In this document: piece after piece, positions 1 to 6,035 of the stretch | Layout of the letters: every line of letters begins with the position of its first letter | Position numbering within the stretch: position 1 is the stretch's first letter | NCBI GenBank assembly: GCA_030042885.1 | Contig: JASHYW010000420.1 | Coordinates: forward strand, 1 to 8,934 | Length of the DNA: 8,934 nucleotides | Reading direction: 5' to 3' | Source of the DNA: Streptosporangiaceae bacterium | Lineage (GTDB): Bacteria; Actinomycetota; Actinomycetes; Streptosporangiales; Streptosporangiaceae | Made by a program: the position numbers and the translations under genes | The notes under the pieces: model-generated | What the model was told of the DNA's origin: nothing | The model's input: only the letters and a program-made list of their open reading frames with translations | Database searches by the model: none

Positions 1-111
1 ATCGAAGAGCAGCTCGGCGACCAGGCCAAGATAGCAGCCACCAGCAGTCAGCTCGGCATCCTGGAAGAGGAGAGCGGCGGTTCATCGCCGCAGCCGTTAC
101 TTGGCACGTGA
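1..111 (+). CDS. C-terminal end of an unrecognised protein (partial)
   Basis: The window opens inside a reading frame (frame 1) that runs 36 codons to a TGA at 109-111. The visible tail begins IEEQLGDQAKIAA and ends SPQPLLGT. It starts acidic and helical and becomes Ser/Pro/Gly-rich, as in a flexible C-terminus. Most third codon positions are G or C, which supports real coding, although a rare TTA leucine codon lies at 97-99. The stop overlaps the GTG start of the next gene in a GTGA arrangement, which suggests translational coupling. Too little is visible to name a family. Confidence 0.55.
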   Translation: MEEQLGDQAKIAATSSQLGILEEESGGSSPQPLLGT

Positions 112-395
112 AAGCGCTCGGGATCAGGCTCAGTCTGGCCGTTCCCGACGCTGTGATCGATCTGGGCCGCCTCGCTGCACACCGCCGTGCGCTCGGCGCC
201 GAGCCGTTCACCCGCTTGCTGACCCAGGCTGCCGACGGCACCGATCTGGACGAGGCGATCACTTCCCTGCTCGACCAGGTGGACGAGACCGGCGGTATGA
301 CGGGTATGACCGGCCGGATTGTCAGGGGTAACGGCGCATTATCTCCGGTAACTCCTCAACCGTCCTGCAGAAACGCGTCCTGCGACGCGACCTGA
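108..395 (+). CDS. Small unrecognised protein coupled to the upstream gene
   Basis: This 95-codon frame starts at GTG 108, overlapping the previous stop by four bases (GTGA). No close Shine-Dalgarno sequence is visible, which fits translation by coupling. Up to about base 335 nearly every codon ends in G or C and the product is a soluble, mixed helical chain (MKALGIRLSLAVPDAVIDLG, later LDEAITSLLDQVDE). Beyond about residue 77 codon usage degrades (GCA TTA TCT, CAA, AGA) and the peptide loses character. The true C-terminus may therefore have been replaced, or the gene truncated by a rearrangement near base 340. No family is recognised. The frame is also open upstream of the GTG, so an earlier start is possible but less likely. 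Confidence 0.5.
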   Translation: MKALGIRLSLAVPDAVIDLGRLAAHRRALGAEPFTRLLTQAADGTDLDEAITSLLDQVDETGGMTGMTGRIVRGNGALSPVTPQPSCRNASCDAT

Positions 396-791
396 CTCCC
401 GCGTATTATCTCTGATACGCCGCGTCCGTGAGCGGTGTGCCGCCGGTCTTACTGTCAATGTCCGCAGTCGTGTGCGCGGATGACCGAAGTCATCTACACG
501 CGATGAGGCGCGGGGCCTCGGCCGCTCCCTCTGGTCGCGTCGCACGCGATCGGCTCCGCCAACCCTAGACCCCGGCGGCCACTTCCCAGGATCATGGCGC
601 CTGTGAGGACAACGGCCAGGACCAGGACTTCTGCCAGGACTTCCGGCCCTGCCGGGCGCTGCCGCAATTCGCTCACGGTGAAGGTGCAAGCAACCAGATC
701 GGCCAGCGGAGCTCGCGCATCGCGCGGATGAGGGGAAGCGGCCATATCAGGCACCGTTCGGACCTCGCTGGACATGCGGGGTAAGACGATT
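396..791. other. Region without a convincing gene
   Basis: All open frames across these roughly 400 bases are short, lack Shine-Dalgarno sequences and show no consistent G/C preference at third positions. The longest minus-strand frames give low-complexity Arg/Pro/Gly/Ala products and look like shadows. Apart from the hairpin at 401-420 no organised structure is seen. It is probably intergenic DNA or decayed gene remnants. Confidence 0.4.
401..420. terminator. Hairpin just after the two small genes, possible terminator
   Basis: GCGTAT (401-406) and ATACGC (415-420) form a perfect 6-bp inverted repeat with an 8-base loop, six bases after the stop at 395. No T-run follows, so this is only a candidate terminator for the operon at 1-395. 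Confidence 0.25.
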
Positions 792-977
792 ATGACGTTC
801 ATCGCGTACGAGGCGCTGAGGCAGCTCGCCGATCTGGCAGACGGCGAGAGCCTGGACCTGCTCACCGATGCCAGGGAGGAGATCGACAACGACATCCGCG
901 CATGGTGCCATGCCGGGGACAGGAGCTGGCGGCGGCCGGGCGCAGCAGGTGCCGACATCAACGTGTTCATTCAATGA
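792..977 (+). CDS. Small hypothetical protein, 61 residues
   Basis: The preferred start is ATG 792, which has the purine-rich GGGGTAAG about 8 bases upstream. An in-frame ATG at 774 would add six residues. The product is MTFIAYEALRQLADLADGES followed by an acidic helical stretch (LDLLTDAREEIDND) and a Trp/Arg/Gly-rich tail. About 85% of codons end in G or C, a strong coding signal for this genome, while the opposite-strand frame over the same bases is low-complexity. Some tail codons (GCA GCA GGT, ATT CAA) fit less well, so this could be the N-terminus of a once longer protein. There are no membrane segments or recognisable domains. It stands alone, converging on pstS. Confidence 0.5.
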   Translation: MTFIAYEALRQLADLADGESLDLLTDAREEIDNDIRAWCHAGDRSWRRPGAAGADINVFIQ

Positions 978-1100
978 CAAGGCCCCCGGGCTCGCGGGAC
1001 TTCGGGCATGACTGAGCCAGCCCTTCCACCCGAGGTCCTGGCCTGCCCGCGGCGTAGCCGGAAGGACGATAGCCGGGCCGGGTCACGGTCAACATCCGGC

Positions 1101-1113
1101 CCTCCTGCGGAGG
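1101..1113 (-). terminator. Small GC hairpin downstream of pstS
   Basis: CCTCC-TGC-GGAGG forms a 5-bp stem with a 3-base loop, 7 bases beyond the pstS stop on the minus strand. No U-tract follows. It is a weak candidate for the end of the aquaporin-oxidoreductase-pstS operon. Confidence 0.25.
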
Positions 1114-1120
1114 CTGGGAT

Positions 1121-2269
1121 TCAGCTAAGGAGCTGCGTCCCGGTGGGCCCGGTGACCTGCTGGAGCATGGTCTGGGCGAGTTGCTGGATCTGGGCTGGCA
1201 GGGGGACGTAACCGTTGGCGGCGGCGTAGGCCTGGCCGTCGTGGGTGAGCCAGTCGAGCATGGCGACCAGGGCCTGGCCGGTGGCCTGGCTGGGCTGGTG
1301 GGTGTAGGCCAGCGCCCAGCTGTACCCGCTGATCGGGTAGCTGGTGGCGCCGGGCTGGTTGACGATGGAGAAGTCGGAGGGGGTGATGGCCGGTTTCTGG
1401 GCGGCGTCGGCGGCGACGGTCTGGGCGGACGGGGTGACGTAGTTCCCGGCCTGGTTGCGGATCGCGGCGAACGGCAGCGTCAGGCCTATGGAGTAGGCCT
1501 GCTCGATGTAGCCGATGGAGAATGGGGTGCGGTCCACTTCGGTGGCGACCCCGGCGTTGCCTTCGTCTCCTTCCCCGACTGGCCAGTTGAGCGTCTTGCC
1601 GGTGCCGACCTTGGATGCCCAGGCCGGGGAGACGCTGGACAGGTAGTTGCTGAAGATGTAGGTGGTACCGCTGCCGTCGGAGCGGTGCACGACGGTGATC
1701 CGCGCGTCCGGGAGGGACAGGCCCGGGTTGAGCGCGGTGAGGGCCGGGTCGTTCCAGCGGGTGATCTGCCCGAGGTAGATCTCGGCGAGGACCGGGCCGG
1801 TCAGGTGCAGCCGGGCGCCTGCCGGGAGGGACAGGTTGTAGGCGATGCCTTCGCCGCCCAGGTCGACGGGCACCTGGGTGATGGATCCGCCTTGGGCGGC
1901 AGCCAGTTCACTGGCATTCATGGGCACGTCGGAGGCGCCGAAGTCGACCTGTTTCGCGCTAATCGCGGCGATGCCCGCGCTGCTGCCGACCATGGCATAG
2001 GTGATGGTTATGCTGGGGTGCAGCTGCTGGTACTTGGCGAAGGCGACGGCGAAGAACGGCGCGTCGAACGTCGACCCGGACCCGGTGAGGGTGGGCTTCT
2101 GGCCGCCGGGGCCGGTGCTGCCGGCGGCCAGCACCGACGATGTGCTGGTGGTAGTCGCGCTAGAGCAGGCGCCGGCGGCGAGGACGACGATCGCCGCGGC
2201 AGCGGCCCAGACGGCCAGGTGAGCCGGGTGACGGTACGGGGCGCCGCGGTGCGGGTGGTGGCCTGACAT
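1121..2269 (-). CDS. pstS: PstS-type phosphate/arsenate-binding lipoprotein
   Basis: The product is a 382-residue periplasmic-type phosphate-binding protein of an ABC importer. ATG 2269 is preceded by a strong AGAGGAG Shine-Dalgarno. The N-terminus is His/Arg-rich, followed by a hydrophobic segment (about 18-33) and a lipobox-like AAGAC with Cys35, so it is probably a membrane-anchored lipoprotein. Ligand motifs of the PstS family are present: GSGSTF at 63-68, VGSSAG near 94-99, Asp114 in GASDVPM, and RSDGSGTT from Arg196 with Ser200, Gly201 and Thr202. Length is normal. It is last in the minus-strand operon, 33 bases after the oxidoreductase stop. No pstC, pstA or pstB accompanies it, and the neighbours concern arsenic. 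Arsenate mimics phosphate, so it may bind either anion; specificity cannot be read from sequence. The family call is firm; the arsenic role is inference. Confidence 0.94.
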   Translation of the reverse strand: MSGHHPHRGAPYRHPAHLAVWAAAAAIVVLAAGACSSATTTSTSSVLAAGSTGPGGQKPTLTGSGSTFDAPFFAVAFAKYQQLHPSITITYAMVGSSAGIAAISAKQVDFGASDVPMNASELAAAQGGSITQVPVDLGGEGIAYNLSLPAGARLHLTGPVLAEIYLGQITRWNDPALTALNPGLSLPDARITVVHRSDGSGTTYIFSNYLSSVSPAWASKVGTGKTLNWPVGEGDEGNAGVATEVDRTPFSIGYIEQAYSIGLTLPFAAIRNQAGNYVTPSAQTVAADAAQKPAITPSDFSIVNQPGATSYPISGYSWALAYTHQPSQATGQALVAMLDWLTHDGQAYAAANGYVPLPAQIQQLAQTMLQQVTGPTGTQLLS

Positions 2270-2302
2270 GGCTGCTCCTCTGCTGGAGAATCCGGAGCGG
2301 GG

Positions 2303-3700
2303 TTAGTGCTGCTGGACGGCCCGGACCCAGGCCTGCGCGCCCATCTGGACCGCGTCCCAGGGGCTGCCCAGCGGCGGGGTGTAGGACAGGTCCAGGTCGC
2401 TGACCTCATCGACGGTCATCTGGCTGTAGATCGCGGCGGCGGCGATGTCGATGCGCTTGGCGATCTCGGCGTGCCTGTGCCCGAACAGCTGCAGGCCCAG
2501 CAGCCGGCCGGTGCCCCGGTCGCCGGTGACCCGCATCGTGATGCGGTGGCTGCCGGGGTAGTAGGCCTTGTGGTCATCGGCCTGGGATTCGACGGTGACC
2601 GGGTCGAACCCGGCCGCCCGGGCTTCGTGGTCGCGCAGGCCGGTGCGGGCGGCGGCCTGGTCGAAGATCTTCACCACCTGGGTGCCCAGGCTCCCGGCGA
2701 ACTGCCGGTTCCCGCCGAGGGCATTCTCCCCGGCGACCCGGCCCTGCTTGTGCGCGGTGGTGCCCAGCGGCAGGTAGGTCACCCCGAGCAGCCGGTGGTG
2801 AGTGATTACGCAGTCCCCGGCCGCGAACACGTCCGGCAGGTTCGTCCGCATGCCGGGGTCAACGGCGATCGCGCCCTTGACGCCCAGCGCGGCCCCGGCA
2901 TCGGCGGCCAGCGTGGTCTCGGGTCGCACCCCGACAACAACCAGGACCATGTCCGCCGCGCGAGTGACGGCCGTGCCCTCGGCCGTGGTGGCGTGGACGT
3001 CCAGCCGCCCAGCCTGGCTGGGCGCGGCGCGGGTGATGGCCCAGACGGTGGTGCCGGTCAGCACCTCAACGCTGTGGTCGGCCAGTTCGGCGTGGACCAG
3101 CGCGCCTAGCTCGGGGTCGACGGTGGGCAGCACCTCGGGCAGCTGCTCCATCTGGGTGACGGCCAGCCCGCGGACGGTCAGCGCGTCGGCCATCTCCAGG
3201 CCGATGTACCCGGCGCCGACGATCACCGCGCTGGCCGGGGCGGCCTGCTCCAGGGTGCGCATGACCGCGAAGGTGTCGCCCATCGAGTGCAGCAGGTGGA
3301 CGCCGTCATCAGGGCCGAAGGCACCAGGAGCGGCCAGGCCCGCGATCGGAGGCCGGACCGGGACCGCGCCGGTGCCGACGACGAGCTTGTCGTAGCCGAG
3401 GAGTTCCTCGCCGCCGTCCGGGGAGGTGACTAGGAGCTTGCGGCCGGGCACGTCGATGCGGCGGGCGGTGGTGTCCAGCCGCAGCCGCATCCCGGCGGCT
3501 TCCAGGTCGGCGATGCTGCGGTGGGCCAGGTTACGCCAGTGGGCGACCTCACCTGACAGGTAGTAGGGGATGCCGCAGATGGAGAAGTTCGGGTAGGCGT
3601 CCTCCAGCACCACCGTGACGTCGGCGCCGGGGTCGAGCTCGCGGGCTCGCAGCGCGGCGCTGATCCCGGCGTCGCTGCCGCCGATCATGACCAGGTGCAT
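2303..3700 (-). CDS. FAD/NAD(P)H disulfide-type oxidoreductase, CoA-disulfide-reductase-like
   Basis: The product has 465 residues. ATG 3700 has AGGAG 7 bases upstream and gives a canonical start, MHLVMIGGSDAG. The FAD-binding fold is at residues 1-12, and a single redox cysteine, Cys42, sits in NFSICGIPYYLSGEV, the position used by CoA disulfide reductase and NADH oxidase rather than a CxxxxC pair. The NAD(P)H-binding GAGYIG is at 162-167, the second FAD motif FAAGDC at 292-297 with Asp296, and HKQGRVAGENA at 317-327. The dimerisation domain includes Tyr440 in SYTPPLGSPWD. Substrate is unknown: CoA disulfide, a polysulfide, oxygen or an arsenical-thiol adduct are all possible. Its first 16 bases overlap the end of the aquaporin gene. 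Because of the frameshift in that gene, this frame is open upstream to 4426 and could be mis-called as a 707-residue fusion; the ribosome site and family length argue for the start given. Confidence 0.92.
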   Translation of the reverse strand: MHLVMIGGSDAGISAALRARELDPGADVTVVLEDAYPNFSICGIPYYLSGEVAHWRNLAHRSIADLEAAGMRLRLDTTARRIDVPGRKLLVTSPDGGEELLGYDKLVVGTGAVPVRPPIAGLAAPGAFGPDDGVHLLHSMGDTFAVMRTLEQAAPASAVIVGAGYIGLEMADALTVRGLAVTQMEQLPEVLPTVDPELGALVHAELADHSVEVLTGTTVWAITRAAPSQAGRLDVHATTAEGTAVTRAADMVLVVVGVRPETTLAADAGAALGVKGAIAVDPGMRTNLPDVFAAGDCVITHHRLLGVTYLPLGTTAHKQGRVAGENALGGNRQFAGSLGTQVVKIFDQAAARTGLRDHEARAAGFDPVTVESQADDHKAYYPGSHRITMRVTGDRGTGRLLGLQLFGHRHAEIAKRIDIAAAAIYSQMTVDEVSDLDLSYTPPLGSPWDAVQMGAQAWVRAVQQH

Positions 3701-4449
3701 GGCAGGCTCCTGTCTGGGCGTCTGATCAACGGGGCCGGGTCGTGGGGGACGATGACGGCGGCGGCTTCCGCCGGGGTGATATCGGGATACAGCGCCTTGA
3801 TGACCCCGACGGCAAGCACGCCGCCGACGATCTGGGCGGCGATGAAGCTCGCCACCGAGGACGGGGCGATGCCCGCGAAGGTGTCGGAGAACATCCGGCC
3901 GAAGGTGATGGCCGGGTTGGCGAAGCTGGTCGAGGAGGTGAAGAAGTACGCGGCGCCCATGTAGGCGCCGACCGCCGCCGGGGTGGACCGGGGCGCGGCC
4001 GGACCGGGCCAGCGCGAAGATCACCAGCATCAGCCCGAGCGTGGCGATGACCTGGGACAGGAAGTGGGCGGGCGAGGCCCGGTGCTTGGCGGGAATGCTG
4101 ACCGCGGGCAGGGCGAACATCAGGTTCGCCGCCACCGCCCCGCCGATGCACCCGGCCACCTGCGCCGGGAGGTACGCCGCGGCGTCCGGCCAGGACAGCC
4201 CGCCGAAGGCGGCATCGACGAAGGACACTACCGGCTTGAAGTGGCCGCCGGAGACCGGGCCGAACATCAAGATGATCGCGAACAACCCGGCCGCCGTCGC
4301 CGCCGCGTTCTCCAGCAGCTCCAGCCCGGTCTGCCCCGGGGACAGCCGCTGGGCGGCGATCCCGGAGCCGATCACCACCGCGGCCAGGAACGCGCTGCCA
4401 GGAACTCGGCCAGCAGCCGACGCCACAGCAGAACCGGTGCGCTGCTCAC
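3685..4449 (-). pseudogene. Aquaporin/MIP-family channel, two frameshifts, altered NPA motif
   Basis: Read across two frame changes, this encodes about 246 residues of a major intrinsic protein channel, the normal family length. The start GTG 4449 gives MSSAPVLLWRRLLAEFL. At about 4398-4399 one base is missing (a CC run where CCC would continue the family frame into GSAFLAAVVIGSGIAAQ). At 3990-3993 there is one extra G; removing it joins LARSGRA to RSTPAAVGAYMGAAYFF and the second motif SFANPAITFGRMF. Without shifts the initial frame stops at 4372-4374. The first pore motif reads GGHFKPVVS where HFNPVVS is expected: codon AAG at 4235-4237 gives Lys72 instead of Asn. Aquaglyceroporins in ars operons can let arsenite leave down its gradient, the likely ancestral role. 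It is first in the minus-strand operon. Alternatives to decay are sequencing errors, since both indels sit in short homopolymers, but the Lys change favours real decay. Confidence 0.85.
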
Positions 4450-4455
4450 GGCGCC

Positions 4456-4487
4456 ATCTTGACAGAGGAAGATAGCTCAGTCAAGAT
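4456..4487. promoter_or_regulatory. Mirror-symmetric divergent promoter with inverted repeat
   Basis: A perfect 8-bp inverted repeat, ATCTTGAC (4456-4463) and GTCAAGAT (4480-4487), separated by 16 bases, lies between the divergent aquaporin and HTH-ArsC genes. Plus strand: -35 TTGACA (4459-4464), 17-base spacer, -10 CAAGAT (4482-4487), ATG at 4495 after 7 bases. Minus strand: -35 TTGACT (4484-4479), 17-base spacer, -10 CAAGAT (4461-4456), GTG at 4449 after 6 bases. Each arm thus holds the -35 of one promoter and the -10 of the other. The short distance and the absence of Shine-Dalgarno sequences suggest leaderless mRNAs on both sides. Promoter activity is inferred from pattern. Confidence 0.65.
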
Positions 4488-4492
4488 TGACT
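4479..4492. promoter_or_regulatory. Candidate repressor operator before the HTH-ArsC gene
   Basis: AGTCAA-GA-TTGACT is a perfect 6-bp palindrome with a 2-base centre. It overlaps the plus-strand -10, the minus-strand -35 and the predicted start region of the HTH-ArsC transcript. A winged-helix dimer bound here would block both promoters. Which protein binds is not shown. Confidence 0.45.
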
Positions 4493-4494
4493 CA

Positions 4495-5172
4495 ATGAAT
4501 TCTGAACTAACCTCGGAGCTGGCTCGGCGGGCGATCATGCACGGCGCGCTGGCCGACCCGGCCCGGCTGCGCATCACCGACACGCTGCTGACCGGGGACG
4601 TGTCCCCCTCCGAGCTGGCCGCCATGCTGGCCATGCCGTCCAACCTCCTCGCCCACCACCTCAACACGCTGGAGCAGGCCGGGATCATCACCCGCCGCCG
4701 CTCCGAAGGCGACCGCCGCCGCACCTACCTGCAGCTGGTCCCCGGCGCCCTGGACTCGCTGACTCCCCCGACGGCCCGCGCGGCGCTGCGGGTGCTGTTC
4801 GTGTGCACGGCCAACTCCGCGCGCTCGCACCTGGCCGCCGCGCTGTGGCGCCGGGCCAGCACCGTCCCGGCGGTATCGGCCGGAACGCACCCGGCAGCGG
4901 CGATCGACCCCGGTGCGATCGCCGCCGCCCAACGGCACAGTCTGCCGCTGCCCCGGCTGCGGCCCCGCCACATCAGCGAGGTCCGGCACGACGGCGACCT
5001 GGTCATCACCGTGTGCGACCTGGCCCACGAGGAACTCGCCGAGGCCACGGCGGTGCACTGGTCCATCCCGGACCCGGTGCCGGCCGGCGACCCGGGCAGC
5101 TTCGATGCGGCACTTGCCCAGCTAGCCGATCGCGTCGGACGCCTGGCACCACGCCTGGCGGCCCTGTCGTGA
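4495..5172 (+). CDS. ArsR-like winged helix fused to LMW-phosphatase-type arsenate reductase
   Basis: The product is a 225-residue two-domain protein. Residues about 5-85 are an ArsR-family winged helix (ALADPARLRITDTLL; SELAAMLAMPSNLLAHHLNTL; wing RRRSEGDRRRTYLQLV). Residues 98-222 are a low-molecular-weight phosphatase/ArsC fold: P-loop CTANSAR with Cys104 and Arg110, SAGTHPA, ITVCD with Cys174, and IPDP with Asp193 as general acid. It should reduce arsenate to arsenite. Of the three cysteines used by thioredoxin-linked ArsC, the third (Cys174+7) is leucine, which suggests a mycothiol-type or other route. The HTH domain has no cysteine, so the classical ELCVCDL arsenite site is absent. ATG 4495 is preferred over TTG 4459, because the promoter lies between them and the family alignment begins after 4495. 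It is transcribed away from the aquaporin operon and converges on arsM. It may sense through its catalytic domain; that is inference. Confidence 0.91.
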   Translation: MNSELTSELARRAIMHGALADPARLRITDTLLTGDVSPSELAAMLAMPSNLLAHHLNTLEQAGIITRRRSEGDRRRTYLQLVPGALDSLTPPTARAALRVLFVCTANSARSHLAAALWRRASTVPAVSAGTHPAAAIDPGAIAAAQRHSLPLPRLRPRHISEVRHDGDLVITVCDLAHEELAEATAVHWSIPDPVPAGDPGSFDAALAQLADRVGRLAPRLAALS

Positions 5173-5178
5173 CCCTGG

Positions 5179-5197
5179 CTGACCGGGCCGCGGTCAG
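5179..5197. terminator. Hairpin between convergent HTH-ArsC and arsM genes
   Basis: CTGACCG-GGCCG-CGGTCAG is a perfect 7-bp stem with a 5-base loop, placed 7 bases after the HTH-ArsC stop and overlapping the arsM stop codon (5194-5196). Its position between convergent genes fits a shared bidirectional terminator, though no T-run is present on either side. Confidence 0.5.
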
Positions 5198-5997
5198 GCG
5201 GTGGCGGGCTTGACCGCCCGGATGATCGCCGAGTGCAGGCCCGGCGCCGCCTCAGTGGTGAACGTAACCGATGCGCCGGCGAACCCGGCCGCCGTGAGCC
5301 CGTCCACGTACTCTCTGCGGGACAGCGCCCCCGCGATGCACCCGGCATACGACCCGGCGGCGGCTCGGTCAGCGGCCGACATGTGGTCCTCGGCTACTAC
5401 GTCGCTGATGCCGATCCGCCCGCCGGGGACCAAGACGCGGAACATCTCCGCGAGCACTGCGGGCTTGTCGACCGACAGGTTGATCACGCAGTTGGAGATC
5501 ACCACATCCACCGCCGCATCGGGAAGCGGCAGGGCTTCGATCTCACCCTTGAGGAACTCGACGTTCTCGGCACCGGCCCTGGCGGCGTTGGCGCGGGCCA
5601 GGGTCAGCATCTCATCGGTCATGTCGACCCCGTAGGCGAACCCGGACGGGCCGACCCTCCGCGCCGACAGCAGCACGTCGATCCCGCCGCCCGAGCCCAG
5701 GTCCAGCACGCGTTCCCCCTCGTGCAGGTCCGCGACCGCCAGCGGGTTCCCGCAGCCCAGGCTGGCCAGCACCGCCTCCTCCGGCAGCTCGTCGGTCTCG
5801 CCCGGGCGGTACAGCTCGCCGCCAAAGCAGTCAGCCGAGTCCAGCGCAGCAGACCCGGTGCCGCAACACGAGCCCGTGTCCGAAATCTCGCAGCACTGAG
5901 CGGTGATGCCCGGCCGCGGCTCCAAGACCGCGCGGGCCGCCTCAGCGTACCGGGCCCGGACCTGCTCACGCAGATCGGTACTCGTCTCGTCGCTCAT
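5194..5997 (-). CDS. arsM: Arsenite S-adenosylmethionine methyltransferase
   Basis: The 267-residue product transfers methyl groups from S-adenosylmethionine to As(III), giving methylated and volatile arsenicals in the cytoplasm. The SAM-binding motif is VLDLGSGGGIDVLL (97-110) with acidic Asp125 in GVDMTDEM. The three cysteines that bind As(III) in ArsM are recognisable: Cys82 in SLGCGNP, Cys170 in SNCVINLS and Cys220 in AGCIAGAL. The N-terminus adds CC at 35-36, CC at 44-45 and Cys57, a Cys-rich stretch that could help hold arsenic. ATG 5997 is chosen because MSDETSTDLREQVRARYAEAA begins the conserved region and AGGGG lies 10 bases upstream; ATG 6018 is an alternative that would swallow the Shine-Dalgarno. 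It diverges from arsR across an 89-base control region and converges on HTH-ArsC with 21 bases between stops. Identification is very secure. Confidence 0.96.
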   Translation of the reverse strand: MSDETSTDLREQVRARYAEAARAVLEPRPGITAQCCEISDTGSCCGTGSAALDSADCFGGELYRPGETDELPEEAVLASLGCGNPLAVADLHEGERVLDLGSGGGIDVLLSARRVGPSGFAYGVDMTDEMLTLARANAARAGAENVEFLKGEIEALPLPDAAVDVVISNCVINLSVDKPAVLAEMFRVLVPGGRIGISDVVAEDHMSAADRAAAGSYAGCIAGALSRREYVDGLTAAGFAGASVTFTTEAAPGLHSAIIRAVKPATA

Positions 5998-6035
5998 CCC
6001 GTGATCACCCCTAGGCATAGATGACTGTCGATACA

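Noticed and set aside
494..970. 158-codon minus-strand frame with a hydrophobic stretch
   Set aside because: Mostly a shadow of the 792-977 frame; poor coding statistics, no Shine-Dalgarno, low-complexity Arg/Ser/Ala product.
1181..2266. 361-codon plus-strand frame
   Set aside because: It is antisense to pstS, and its product is Gly/Val/Asp-rich low complexity with no domain; a high-GC shadow.
2306..3109. 267-codon plus-strand frame
   Set aside because: Antisense shadow of the oxidoreductase; the product is Gly/Val/Asp/Arg-rich with no motifs.
3726..4151. 141-codon minus-strand frame in the aquaporin region
   Set aside because: Third reading frame of the aquaporin; Pro/Arg-rich with no membrane character, while the other two frames carry the MIP motifs.
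2303..4426. Genuine aquaporin-oxidoreductase fusion protein
   Set aside because: The linking segment is out-of-frame aquaporin; the second NPA half is found in a different frame, and the oxidoreductase has its own ribosome site.
5233..6024. 263-codon plus-strand frame over arsM
   Set aside because: Opposite-strand frame to a confidently identified arsM; low-complexity Arg/Gly product.
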